This document shows positions 1-10,592 of a DNA stretch of 64,000 bases, in pieces. Under the pieces are notes generated by a model. That model did not search any database, was not told where the DNA came from, and saw nothing but the letters and a program-made list of their open reading frames with translations. Made by a program: the position numbers and the translations under genes. Origin of the DNA: Anthoceros angustus (taxonomy: Eukaryota; Streptophyta; Anthocerotopsida; Anthocerotales; Anthocerotaceae); the NCBI GenBank assembly GCA_010909165.1, contig MU008206.1:1-64000 (forward strand), in the 5' to 3' direction. Within the stretch, counting starts at the first letter, position 1, and each line of letters opens with the position of its first letter.

Positions 1-490
1 CAATTGCCTTGCACAAAGTTTGCCGTGTTGTCGCCCGACCGGCTACCATCAATGGAGGCCGGAGGACACGCCACGGACGCCGAGCTATCCATATCATCCA
101 TGCTATCATAGCCATCTCATCGCCTCCATGCCATGTGAAATGCCTCCTATGGCGGCTATCCTCCGCAGCATCTTACGCTCATTTCACCACCACCATCAAT
201 CTGCAAAATTAGTTACAAGCGAGACAAGATATGGCGGGGAGGAAATTGCGAGGAGGTGACGCCATCGACGCTGCAAGGCCCTCCATCCTTTCAAGAAACA
301 ATGCATTCGAAATGTGGGCGGAATGGGGCTGATGGATCTGAAATCCGACGTGGACATCGTGATGTACACCTCGGCTCTCTAGGTGGCATCCAAAGAAGAT
401 TCGCGCTCGATGAAAATCACACACAAACTCCTTAAGCAAAAGATGCTTATATACAATTGATTTAATAGAAGTACAAAGCCTACTAGGCGG

Positions 491-515
491 TAGGTGGTTA
501 GGTGGTTAGGTGGTT
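491..515. repeat. Short tandem repeat, unit TAGGTGGT
   Basis: Three consecutive copies of TAGGTGGT are followed by further TAGTTGTAAC-like words up to about 600. Simple local duplication with no inferred function. Confidence 0.7.
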
Positions 516-869
516 ACAACCATAAGTAGTTGTAACGCCTAGTAGTTGTAACTACTATAACTACTAACTACCTAGATCAACTAACTAGTAACTACTTAAT
601 GCCCTAGGCATATAATAATGTTTAAGTTAGTGCCCAAATGAATAACAGTGCCCTAACCCTAATATATTTATCACTCCCACTCACTATGAATGTAGGGGTG
701 AAATCTAGCTTCAAATGAGTTTGCATGCTAAGTAACTCCACACTAGATGGGTTATTAGTTCAAGAGAACTGACTTAAATCTAATGTTAGCAGCTTTAAAC
801 ATGAAAGAAACAAAGAGCCTAAAAGTATTTAACTAAATGTAAATAGGTCCTTTAGTAAATTAAAAGGAA

Positions 870-924
870 CCAAAAGAAAATTGAGTGGATAATGCCACCA
901 AAAGAAAATTGAGTGGATAATGCG
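870..924. repeat. Two direct copies of a 28-nt unit
   Basis: The segment starting CCAAAAGAAAATTGAGTGG occurs twice back to back (from about 870 and about 898) with identical sequence, so the duplication is recent. No function inferred. Confidence 0.8.
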
Positions 925-3900
925 GGGAGGTTTTAATTTGCCCTGCTGGAGGTGGACGGGGCGTTACTACCGAACGCCGACCACGGCATGGCAGAAGCGC
1001 ACGGGTGCGCGATATCGCGATGATGGCCCTTCAAATAAGCCTCCGCACATGATAGGAAGCGGCAGTGCGCGCACGAGGCCGCACGCTTACGCCGGGTCGC
1101 TGGCATCCCATGCGCCGCAACAAGGGTGCAGCACCAAGACCGCCGTGAGGCTGCATATGTTGTCACCGCGATTTCAATGCGCCGCTATAATGCAATGCAA
1201 TGCTACACAATGCCGCTACCAATGCATTGCCAGGCATCCGAGATCGAGGATGGGCGCCCCACCGTCCACAAATCCTTCCACAAATTGGCCGGTGCTCCGC
1301 AAGTTGGTGTCACTGCCTGGGTGATGTTGCCCGTCAGCCCTCTCAGATTTTGCCAATGGTGACATGTGTGAATCGGATGGCGGTGTAGATGGAACTTACC
1401 CGGCCACCGAGGTTGATGAAGAGGTCGATCAGGATGTTGATGATGTTCCCAAAGCCGGAAGGAAACCAAGTGGGGGAAGAGCCGATTCCTCCCCAGGCCA
1501 AGGAGGTTGCCTTCTCTTTGGTGTGAGGACAGATGGCTGCCGTCTGCCGCCAAGAGCATAAGTGATGATGACCACGGAGGTGGCCACAATATTTGTCCTT
1601 GAGTCTTCTCCAGGCCTCAAGGATATGATGCCTTTGTTGATGGAAACTCCGAGGGTGACATGGTTGATATCAGGCCGAGGAGGTGGAGGTCAAGGGATTC
1701 AAGCCGATCTCAAGATGTTCTTCACAACCCAATCTGTGAGGGAGCCCGAGCCGAGATCGCACAGAGTTAATACGCACTTTATGGACTCAAATGTTCTAAC
1801 GCCTCCATGTCGGGCATTAGGTAAGTCATCCGTCTATGCATTCTACAAATTCATAGATAGTATGTAGACCAATGGGTTGAGCCATGTGTAGATCTAGGAG
1901 TCGGATGGCTTCGCTAGAGAAGGACACAAAAGGAAGACCAAAACAAAACATAGCGCTAAGAGACAATTGGAAGGAATTGCTCGCATCGGGACTCTTCGAC
2001 GGGGCACGTCGATTGTATGACAGATCCTGGGTGGTACCGTTGGTTGGCCGGTGTGCCACCGTGAAGACAGGCCGACAAGGTGATCTGACTTCAAAAACGG
2101 GTGTAGGTATGTGCACATTGTTCTGTTCAAATTTCGGCCAGCTCACTATGGCGCATTATCATTGCCGAAATATGCAAGTTCGAGGAATTTTGTGCCATCG
2201 AAGCCATTGCCATCAATTTGCGAAATACCGACGCATTGCGTAGCCGAGGAGCGACCATGGCAGCCCAATCTGCGATTGCTCCCAGCCTCGCTCACGAGCA
2301 GCCCGCATAGTGGCACATCACGATCCCCCTTCCGCCATCCGCGCACCCCCCGTTCCATGGTTGATGGAAAACAATGCCAGGAAGAGAGCACACATTTCCC
2401 ACTAAGAAAAGGATGGCCTCACACATTCCTATATGGTCATGGAACAAGTGACATGGAGGCCACACGTCTGAATGATTGCAAATCGAAACACACGTGTGGC
2501 CAATCCATAGCTATGTCAGCGACCGAATGGCAGCGATTGTACACAATTGGAGAAAACACGTCACCTTCTACGGGAATTTGACATGCTATTTTCTAGCATT
2601 TCCATACAATGCAGTACAAAAGAAGGCGTGTACCATGGAATGACGCCCCATCATGAAACCTCGTCAACCGACCACCCAATGAGTACGTGCACGACCTCTC
2701 GCTGGATATATATGCCGAATGGCTTGCGGTGCAATACGGCTCCCACCCACGATTTGAAGGGTGCCGATTTGAGCCTGCCTGCCGAATAAACCATGCGCGA
2801 CCCGATCGTATGTTATATCCATGTTATACAACTACAACATGATCGCAACACCCTAAACCCGATCCTACAACTGTTTCATTTCGTATAACAACCGTAGCAC
2901 CGTAATGTAAATATGTACACATTGCCAAAGATATGGCAAGTTCTAGTAGTGTGTGGTGGTTACCGGCTGTTGTCGGCCACGGTAGCTCAACTTGATGAAG
3001 TCTCTGAAGGCTCACCTGGATCATCCGATTGGGTGCACCGCAGATGTGAGGACTAGGGATTGGGCCACCAGCGCCGAGGCGGAACCACGGCACTCCCATT
3101 TCCGCCGATATCGAGATAGGGAATATAGGGGAATAGTAGGCGGCAAGAAGCACAATGAGCTGGCTACCCCGAATAGAGTAATAAAGACCGGCGTAGTATA
3201 AGAGGACGGGGGCTGCTCTAGTAAAGCATCTTTCTTTTGGGGTAGATATCGTGTTCCCTTGTAGACCCTTGTGCGTCTTTTGCTAAAGCGAGTCTTGAGT
3301 CACTGAGCAGGCACGACAGCCCCGGAGAGATTGATCAAGGTCCTGGTGACGGACCCTAACGTGTGGTGGTGTGTGCAGGGGCGAACAATCAGAGACCCTT
3401 GCTCTTCCACAATGGGGCCGACGCTGAACCACTGTAACGCATGAGCCGGTGGAACTGGGAGGGCGGCAAGGCAGATTCAGAGGCCCATGGAGCACTTGAG
3501 GTCCGGACCACACGCAACCCACCCACTCTTCCCAAAAGAACGGCGAGCGAGGGAGAGTGGTGAGGAGAATGCATTTAACGAGGGGCTGATCGTAGGATAC
3601 GACGTGAACGCAGTCTTAAACGCTTGGCACATACGCCGGCCCCGGCTTTGCGGACGCTAAGAGTAGTAGTAAAATCGCGAAGCCGCAGCGCGCTTTGAGT
3701 CCGAAACGGTCACAACTGTGAGGTGAGAATTGGTTGAGACGTGCCAAACAGAACCTATCATTCTCTTGGGAACGGACCCCTTGTTACAACGACACGGGAC
3801 TGTGCGCGCCCGGCTGGCCGTCAGTGAAAGTCGCGCCACAAATACCGATCTGGTCACACGGGAGCGTGTGTGTGACTTTCTTTTTTTTCGGTGTACGCTA

Positions 3901-4856
3901 CGGGAATATGCCACGGCATCTTTTAGATACTTACCTATAATACATGTATAATACGTGCCACATCAGCTTCTGTGCCATTCGTATGCGGGCAAAAACCTTT
4001 GTATCACACGTTCATAGTCCTGGTGTTCCGATTGTGTCATGCAGATGTATTCTTTAGGGTTTCGGTCCCATCAACACACATACATGTTAAACATGTGGGC
4101 AAGACATACATTCACAAATTTTAGTTCGCAAGTATGGCCCGTGTGCACATTTGCTCAAGGCCTCGATCTCGCGGTCTCGCTCCGCCCGCCTCGCTCCGCT
4201 CCGCGCTCTTGCTCGTGACTGCTCGGGCGCTCTTGCTCTCGTGATCCGGCTCTCGCCCGCCTCACATCTGGTCTGCGCGACCATCGTAGAATATGCATGC
4301 TGTTCGAGATGATCTCAGGCATCGATGGCATGGACAAAGCCATGTAGTCCAAAGAGGGCCTTTGAATCAGAGTGCTTGTGCACTGCAGGCTTTTTTGGGT
4401 GCAAGCATTGTATATGTGCGACTGTTTTCATGAAAGCCCGTCTCTGTTGGTCCTTCTGTTACAAGCTTGTTTCGGGGTAATTGGTGCTATATGAAACCGC
4501 ACTCTGGCAGCGTGCCTAGGAAACGTTGCAGCCACGTATGCGCCAAACATCGCAGCCTTTGCACTTATAAATTAAACGCAATACCAACAAGAAATGATTT
4601 ACGCGCAACGCAAACGCACTTATACGGTGAAGCGCAGCTAACGCAACCGGCCGACAACCCTAACAAATTGTGGATGCCGCGGACATGGCATATTACGTGC
4701 TGCAATGGCGCGGCAACGCAAATGACCTCAACGCAACCCTAACCCCAAAGAAGAAAAGTTTCGTGTGTCGGTAATCATTTTGTGTACCATGGGATAGGTT
4801 GACTACATCGACACCGGGGTCAGAGTCCCCAACCGATGTGGTCATGCATGACATGC

Positions 4857-4892
4857 CGAAATAGTTCCGCCGTATGCGGTGGGACTATTTCT
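4857..4892. repeat. Imperfect inverted repeat (hairpin)
   Basis: GAAATAGTTCCGCC is followed after a few bases by GCGGTGGGACTATTTC. The arms pair with one or two mismatches. It could be a small MITE end or a simple foldback; the sequence does not decide. Confidence 0.5.
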
Positions 4893-5283
4893 TTCTGTGA
4901 TGCCGCGTGACCAGATCGGTATTCCATACACCATGCCAAAAGTGTGTGATAGAAAGTTTTTTGGCTACATATGACCCTACCTAGATTGATGTGGCACATA
5001 TTATATGTATATTATATGAAGGAATCTTAAGATGCCGTAGCATATTTGAGTACAGTACAGCCAAAAAAAACAATGTCACACACAAGATGGCCCGTGTCGA
5101 GAACGGTATTTTATATATATGACATGCACATCGTGCCTATCTTTTGTCATTTGTAAAAGATAGGTATGTTGCAGCAATCGGATTCTAGGCGGGACCTGGC
5201 AGTGCCAGCCTTGCCACCAGCTGCATAGGTATTCACAGGGACTGTTGCACACTTCGGTGTTCCCTTGCTTGTCCGGCTGTGAC

Positions 5284-6413
5284 ATGGCACCTTCCATGCT
5301 TAGTGCTAGTTGCAGAAGCTACCTTGTAGCATCGCCTTCCTGGTCAAAGGCGGGCTTGCACCGTGTGATGGCTGGTAGCCTGGAGCTGGAGCTGAAGCTG
5401 AAGCCCCGGCTTCGGTCGTCCCCGCTCAGGTGACGAAGGGGCTGGAATTTCATCCCGAATGATCTGTGCTGAATCCTGAATTTCACTTCTGGCAAACGCT
5501 TTTGTCGCTTGTTTTACAGCTTCTCGTCGTCGTCTTTCATGGTGAAGCCGGTGGGATTGAGGATTTTGGATTTGTGCGGGCGTGTGGGAAAACCGCAGAG
5601 AACTACCTGCGCTTTGTTAATCTCAGTGGACACATTACGATGGGTGGCCTCTGCCGCTTCTTTGTAATGACGGATTGCACGCTCTCTTAAGTTTACCCCC
5701 GAGGCTCGTGCTAAGTGCCCTTTGTTCTTGCCAGGGTTCTTATCTTGACTAAAAGTTCAAGAGTGCAAAAGTCACTTGTGGTTCCCTTGTTGGCATTGAC
5801 TGTGCCAAGAGAGGTTTTGAGCTGGATAAGGTTAGTGTTGATGTTTCCGCTGTGAAAACAAGAAAGTAATCTCCTCCCTCACCCGCGGCTGTGCGTTTTG
5901 CAGAGGAGGTTATGGATTGTGGGTGGCCTTCATTGGTCTCTGTGTCCGTTTGTTCTACTCCATTCCAGGTTGGCGCAAGTTTGCATTACGTGAAGGAAAG
6001 TTGTGCTTCGAAGTTTGAGATGACTAGGATGACAACAGCGAGCCTGTCCGCCTTGTTTTCGGAAAGCAGGGGAATTGGAGGTGCCTCTATCGTTGCTGCT
6101 TCTGGTTATCACGGCTCCTTTTCAGTTGCTGTCCTACAGGTACGTTACCTCCTCGGCAAATGTCATGGCTGCCCTCATGCTTCTCGTCATAGATTTGAAT
6201 AACGCGTGGCTGTCTTTTTACAATCAACTGCTCAGGGACCAGCCTGCCGCGGGCGTGCTAACATTGGTAATAGCAAGCATTTTGGCCTATCAACAATTCT
6301 CACGAGCCGGCGGTTTGGATGGAGCATTTCACAAAGGCACTTTCATAGCATCTGTGGCCGTAATATTGGTGTTGGTAATACCAGTTGTTTTGTTCATACA
6401 GGGTGTGTACTGA
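5284..6413 (+). CDS. COR413-like cold-regulated membrane protein (chloroplast inner envelope type)
   Basis: Five exons can be joined with GT-AG introns and an unbroken frame: 5,284-5,429, 5,735-5,830, 5,904-5,968, 6,070-6,139 and 6,236-6,413, giving about 184 residues. Recognition rests on the core GGYGLWVAFIGLCVRLF, then PGELEVPLSLLLLVITAP, then a short loop and FSRAGGL, which match the order in COR413 proteins. Several hydrophobic membrane segments follow a Ser-rich N-terminus (MAPSMLSASCRSYLVAS) that looks like a plastid transit peptide, favouring the inner-envelope branch over the plasma-membrane branch. COR413 proteins are multispanning and cold- or ABA-induced; their biochemical role is not well defined. 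The first exon is the least certain because it is not conserved. The gene converges on the minus-strand gene that ends at 6,727. Confidence 0.85.
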
Positions 6414-6726
6414 TACTGCAGCAGTCCATCTGCATAAAACCCAGTGTGGTGCGTGATGAGAAACACCACATGTTCCCTCAAAGTTGTACTCGCACGCGGT
6501 TGTGCCGATCCTACAGCACCAGGGCCCTCTGGCAAGCATGACCTACGGAAATAACTTTGCCATGAGATTTCACACGATCTCCATAACCCTGCAGTCAAAC
6601 CCCGAGGAAAGATGAGCCTTCTGCCGACAGTGGGAAGTATACCAAGCACACAACTTGACGAGGAAATGCAGGCAGAGTACCAGCTGGGTGGCTACACTGG
6701 CCAATCCACGTTGCTCTAAGAGTAGA

Positions 6727-7293
6727 TCAAAGCTGGGCTGAAACATGAGATGTTGAAGTGCGGTCCATTCTCCTACTGGCCTGCAGCAGAGCCCAGGCCT
6801 TGGTCCGCTCTGCACCGTCCTTCCAACGCTTCACTCGGGCAGAGTCTCGTCTCGCTGTAGCAAGCCTCATAGCTTTTATCTTTTCCTGTGCTTGCTTCTT
6901 GGCAAACTCCGATCTCTGCAACATCCGCTTCTTATGCTTCCGGTTCCTGAGGCTGCCGTCGTTGGGGCGAGAGGGAGGAACTTCCTCGTCCTTGAGGACT
7001 TTAATCCAAGCATACGGTCCATTCCCCTTCCTCAGCAGGGCTCTCTTGGCGTAACTTCGCTCCTTGAACCACATACATGCCAACCCCGAAACCCTGTTGC
7101 TTAGAAACAGCCGCTCCCCGCATGGTTGCAGTCTTGGCACAAGAGCGGCTCCGAGCTCCGCACAGCCACCCGACCAAAAATCCCGACGAAGAATCCCGGC
7201 AGCGTGGTGCGATTGGATCAGGTCCGGGCTGTGCACGCTCAAGAGGGAGCGGTGCGCTTGCCTCAGGGCTTGCAGCGCTCGGACGGTGGTCAT
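6727..7293 (-). CDS. Small basic protein, probably mitochondrial, function unknown
   Basis: Single-exon frame of about 188 residues. I chose the ATG at 7,293 rather than the upstream in-frame codon because it opens an Arg-rich presequence-like N-terminus (MTTVRALQALRQAHRSLL). The middle contains VPPSRPNDGS followed by a strongly basic helical stretch (RNRKHKKRMLQR, then alternating K/R/E) to the C-terminus. I recall similar short plant proteins with a PPSxPNxGS motif and a basic tail but cannot name a family. It lies head to head with the complex I subunit gene, only about 114 bp away, which supports a shared promoter and a mitochondrial role. No catalytic motif is visible. Confidence 0.5.
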   Translation of the reverse strand: MTTVRALQALRQAHRSLLSVHSPDLIQSHHAAGILRRDFWSGGCAELGAALVPRLQPCGERLFLSNRVSGLACMWFKERSYAKRALLRKGNGPYAWIKVLKDEEVPPSRPNDGSLRNRKHKKRMLQRSEFAKKQAQEKIKAMRLATARRDSARVKRWKDGAERTKAWALLQASRRMDRTSTSHVSAQL

Positions 7294-7407
7294 GGCCTGC
7301 TTGCATATGCATAACAAGTTGTGAGTTTAGGTCTTCGGAGGTTTAAGGAAACTCACCAGTTTGTGCTTTTGGCCCCAGGCAGGCGCTCCTTCTGCGGCTA
7401 GACTCCC
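7294..7407. promoter_or_regulatory. Short bidirectional promoter region
   Basis: Only 114 bp separate the ATG of the minus-strand gene (7,293) from the ATG of the NDUFB10-like gene (7,408). Both genes must start transcription inside this gap or inside each other's 5' sequence. I see no clear TATA box. This is inferred from spacing only. Confidence 0.45.
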
Positions 7408-7707
7408 ATGGGGTACCCCAAGGACTACCCGAAGTTCGACACATCGAAGCCGGACGACTTCGACCCGCTCAACCCTTACGCCGATCCTGTAGCGTTGCTG
7501 GAGTATCGGGAGTGGCTGGTGCGGGAGAAGCTGGTTGCCATCGAGACGGCTAAGATCCTTAGGGAGCGCGTGAAGCAATGCTATAGGCGCGAAGGAGTCA
7601 ACCACTTCTCCAAGTGTCAGGATGCTGTGCAGCGCTACCTGGAATCCATCAAGGGCATCGGCTGGGGCAAGGATGCTCGCCCGCCCTACATGGAGAAGGA
7701 TGTCTAG
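7408..7707 (+). CDS. NDUFB10: NADH dehydrogenase 1 beta subcomplex subunit 10 (NDUFB10/PDSW), plant type
   Basis: Intronless frame of 99 residues, the usual size for the plant subunit. The sequence carries the plant signature in order: DFDPLNPYADPVAL, VREK, AKILRERVKQCYRREGVNHF, CQDAVQRYL, then GWGKDxRP near the end. The two cysteines within CYRREGVNHFSKC sit as in other NDUFB10 proteins, where they are part of the conserved cysteine pattern. It is an accessory subunit of the membrane arm of mitochondrial complex I, facing the intermembrane space. The ATG at 7,408 fits the family start. It lacks the short acidic C-terminal tail of many seed-plant homologues. Confidence 0.93.
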   Translation: MGYPKDYPKFDTSKPDDFDPLNPYADPVALLEYREWLVREKLVAIETAKILRERVKQCYRREGVNHFSKCQDAVQRYLESIKGIGWGKDARPPYMEKDV

Positions 7708-8526
7708 CCATGCTGGCCTGCATCTAGGTGTGGAATTTTGAGTGTCTGGCCTGGCCCAGTGTGTTTCATCTTCACCATTATGCTTCGCACAAAATTTTTG
7801 CTTTGCGAGTTGCTCTCACCAGATGGTGCCAGCAGTGTCTGGCTCTACTATAACTGTTGCTTATGCTTGAATCATGCCTCATCTCGAACATGTCTCAAAA
7901 TCGCGCAGAAACGGGGAGCGAATCTCCTTCGGGCCTCCAACTGGTATTCATGTGCTGGCACCATGGCAGCGAGCAGTAGAGTAGAGTGGGGAGTATTATC
8001 CATGCCTGCCTAGTTTTAGTCAGACGGAACTTCTGTTCCCGTTAGATAGGGAGATGATTCATTCCTTCACAGAGACTTTGTCCAATTATCCTGTTGTTGG
8101 CGCACTTAAGACGATACCCGCCACCAGTGGACTGTCACTCCTAGGGTTCCCTGGGTGGCGGGATTGGGCGGAGACGTGGAACAGATTTTGTGCAGTTTCG
8201 CCAGTTTAGCCGGTGCTGCGCCCGGGTTGGCCTGTGGTGGCCAGAGTGGTGCTGGAAGATAACGCAGGATAAGCCTACGGTTTTCTTGAGTCCGTGCCCC
8301 GCGCTTCGCAAATGCCATGAATCGTTCCCTCCTGCCGGTAGCATGGGTCTCCGCGGCTGATGCCGTGATGGACCTGCTTCAGCAGGTCTTGTAGCGGGGC
8401 CATGGAGTGCTTGCTGGTGTGGAAGCGCTTGCCACAGGCGCAAAGCTTCTGTTTTTGGAAATTCAATGGCAGAGTGTAGGTTGTGAGCTGCCAAGGGGGG
8501 GAGAGGACGGTGGCAGGCAGGCTGGC

Positions 8527-10224
8527 ATGGCGAGCTTGGTGGTGGGATCACGGCCGGCCTTGCTGGCTGGGCCTGGCGAGATGGCGGTGTTCCCCGGGAG
8601 GAGGGCGGAGCAGCAGCGGGTGAAAGGGCAGTGGCGGATGCGTAGGAGGCAGCAGGCGATGGAAGCATGGCGGTGCCAGGCGGGAACGGAAGACTTGGTG
8701 GTCAGTGCGATTCACGGGCTGGTTGTGGGTGTGGGAGTGGGCCTACCCTGCACCGTGATGGAGTGCGGGGATGTTGTGTACCGAAGCACCTTGCCGTCGC
8801 AGGGGTTGCAAGTGACCGTCCCGGGGGTGCTGCTGTCGCTTCTGCTGCTGGCTTACCTGGGAGCCACGCCCGGTGTGGCGGCCGGCTTCTGGGACATGTT
8901 CGTCTTGGCCAGGCTGGAGCTGCTGCAGCGGCCCAGCGTGGGCAAGGAGGATCTGCGACTGGGCAAGAAGCTGGGGGAAGGAGCCTTCGGAACGGTGTTC
9001 AAGGCATCCGTGGTGGGTAAGAGGGCCGAGGAGCTCATTGTGAAGAAGGCGACCGAGTATGGTTCCGTAGAGGTGTGGATGAACCAGCGGGTGCGCAGGG
9101 CCTGTCCCGACAGCTGCGCCGAGTTCGTGCACGGTTTTGCGGACAGCTCCGACAAGGGCAAGGGGGAGCAGTACTGGCTGGTGTGGAAGTACGAGGGGGA
9201 GTCGACACTGGCGGACCTCTTGGCCAAGAAGGATTTCCCCTACAACTTAGAACAGCAGATGTTGGGGGAATCAGCCGGAGTGAGGAGCCTGGCGCGGGAG
9301 AACGAAATCATCCGCGCCATTTTGCGCCAGATCATGCTGGCCATCGGCCAGTTGCACAAGACGGGAATCGTGCACCGGGACATCAAGCCCCAGAATATCA
9401 TCTTCTCCCTGGGCTCCAACCGCTTTAAGATTATCGACTTGGGCGCTGCTGCGGATTTGCGGGTGGGCATCAACTACGTGCCCAAGGAGTTCTTGCTGGA
9501 TCCCCGCTATGCCGCTCCGGAGCAGTACATCATGAGCACGCAGACCCCGTCTGCCCCGCCAGCCCCCGTGGCCACCTTCCTGGCGCCTGTCTTGTGGCAG
9601 ATGAATCTCCCGGACAGGTTCGATGTTTATAGCGCGGGGCTCATATTTCTACAATTGGTGTTCCCCAACCTCAGGTCGGACACCGGCCTCATTGCCTTCA
9701 ACAGACAGCTCAAGCGCTGCGAGTACGACCTGGAAGCGTGGAGGGAGATGGCGGGGAAGCGGGCATCTGCGGATGTGCAGAAAGGGCTGGAGATCATGAG
9801 CCTGGACGGCGGACTGGGATGGGAATTGGTGCAGGAGATGATTCGCTTCAAGGGCAGGCAACGCATGAGCGCCAAGGAGGCTCTGGCGCACCCCTATCTC
9901 GAAACGGCTGGGCTGCTGCCCACCTCGTTTTTGCAGCGACTGCGAATCAGGCTCCTGCGCGCTGGCGATGAGGAGGAGAGCGAGTTTTCCCGGTGGGTAC
10001 AAGGCCTCATGGCTAAGTCCGGAACGAAAACTGTTGGGGGCTTCACGGAAGCTCAGTTGCAGGAGCTGGTGAAGCAGGCACCCAAGAAGGCCACACTGCC
10101 TCGCAATGCCTGGGCCTCGCTGCTGCGTCTTAAGAGGCAGGTTACGCGTACTGTAGATGCAACAGCGGACAACCTTCGCAATGCGAAAAGGTTCCCCTTC
10201 TGGTGGAACCGCTCCCAGTCATGA
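8527..10224 (+). CDS. STN7: Thylakoid serine/threonine kinase STN7 (state-transition kinase)
   Basis: Intronless frame of 565 residues; Arabidopsis STN7 is of nearly the same length. I used the ATG at 8,527, since the open frame upstream lacks an ATG. A plastid transit peptide is followed by VGVGLPCTVMECGD, with the two redox-active lumenal cysteines at C75 and C80 in the STN7 spacing. A membrane segment follows (GVLLSLLLLAYLGATPGVAAG). The kinase domain begins at GEGAFGTVF and has HRDIKPQN with catalytic D285 and a DLGAAAD metal-binding motif at D304 (DLG instead of DFG, typical of this family). The C-terminus ends in WWNRSQS, close to the STN7 WWNRW ending. STN7 phosphorylates LHCII when the plastoquinone pool is reduced, driving state transitions. 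All key residues are present. STN8 is excluded by the double cysteine motif and the C-terminal region. Confidence 0.95.
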   Translation: MASLVVGSRPALLAGPGEMAVFPGRRAEQQRVKGQWRMRRRQQAMEAWRCQAGTEDLVVSAIHGLVVGVGVGLPCTVMECGDVVYRSTLPSQGLQVTVPGVLLSLLLLAYLGATPGVAAGFWDMFVLARLELLQRPSVGKEDLRLGKKLGEGAFGTVFKASVVGKRAEELIVKKATEYGSVEVWMNQRVRRACPDSCAEFVHGFADSSDKGKGEQYWLVWKYEGESTLADLLAKKDFPYNLEQQMLGESAGVRSLARENEIIRAILRQIMLAIGQLHKTGIVHRDIKPQNIIFSLGSNRFKIIDLGAAADLRVGINYVPKEFLLDPRYAAPEQYIMSTQTPSAPPAPVATFLAPVLWQMNLPDRFDVYSAGLIFLQLVFPNLRSDTGLIAFNRQLKRCEYDLEAWREMAGKRASADVQKGLEIMSLDGGLGWELVQEMIRFKGRQRMSAKEALAHPYLETAGLLPTSFLQRLRIRLLRAGDEEESEFSRWVQGLMAKSGTKTVGGFTEAQLQELVKQAPKKATLPRNAWASLLRLKRQVTRTVDATADNLRNAKRFPFWWNRSQS

Positions 10225-10592
10225 CTGTAAACTCTCTATTGCATGGCATTGCAATGGGTTGCATTCCTGTACACTAGTATACTAAGCTTCACCCCGCTGA
10301 AGTGATTGGGTGAAGATCTCTGTGTGTAACATGCTGATCCACCTCGTGGTTGCGGAGGTGGAAAAGGCTCGTCATGAAATGACTTTTACATCCGACATGT
10401 GAGATTCGGGCGGCTTCCATGCGTTGGAAGAAACGTATCAAGTACCTCCCCTGACTTGCCTTTCCTGACACATATCTGCTCCAAATATGACGATATCGTT
10501 GCGCAAGGATTGAATTTGGAGCTTCCCAAGCATCTATTAGAGGAAACAACAAGCGGTCTACCTGAGAAGTGAATAACCACAGTTAATGAGGC
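10225..10592. other. Short intergenic region between two convergent genes
   Basis: It holds the 3' ends of STN7 (+) and the MFS transporter (-), which are transcribed toward each other. No repeat or open frame of note was seen. Confidence 0.5.

Larger units (their letters stand above)
1..5283. other. Intergenic stretch without a recognisable gene
   Basis: No reading frame here resembles a protein I know. The longest open stretches are short, often lack an ATG and have no splice-linked continuation that I could find. What can be seen is AT-rich sequence around 430-900 with short tandem repeats, AATGC-rich sequence near 1,190-1,225, a GC-rich tract of repeated CTCGCTCCG-like words near 4,150-4,260, and a hairpin near 4,860. 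It may hold the far-upstream sequence of the COR413-like gene and old degraded transposon DNA. Confidence 0.5.

Noticed and set aside
645-660. Telomere-like CCCTAA words
   Set aside because: Only two short partial units (CCCTAACCCTAA) are present; too few for a telomeric or interstitial array.
6075-6413. Continuous 112-codon membrane protein
   Set aside because: It starts at TTG and reads through a 96-nt intron (6,140-6,235). Splicing restores the COR413 sequence, joining LLSYR to DQPAAG.
8407-8526. Longer N-terminus for STN7
   Set aside because: The upstream extension begins with GTG, not ATG. The ATG at 8,527 gives a typical plastid transit peptide and the expected length.
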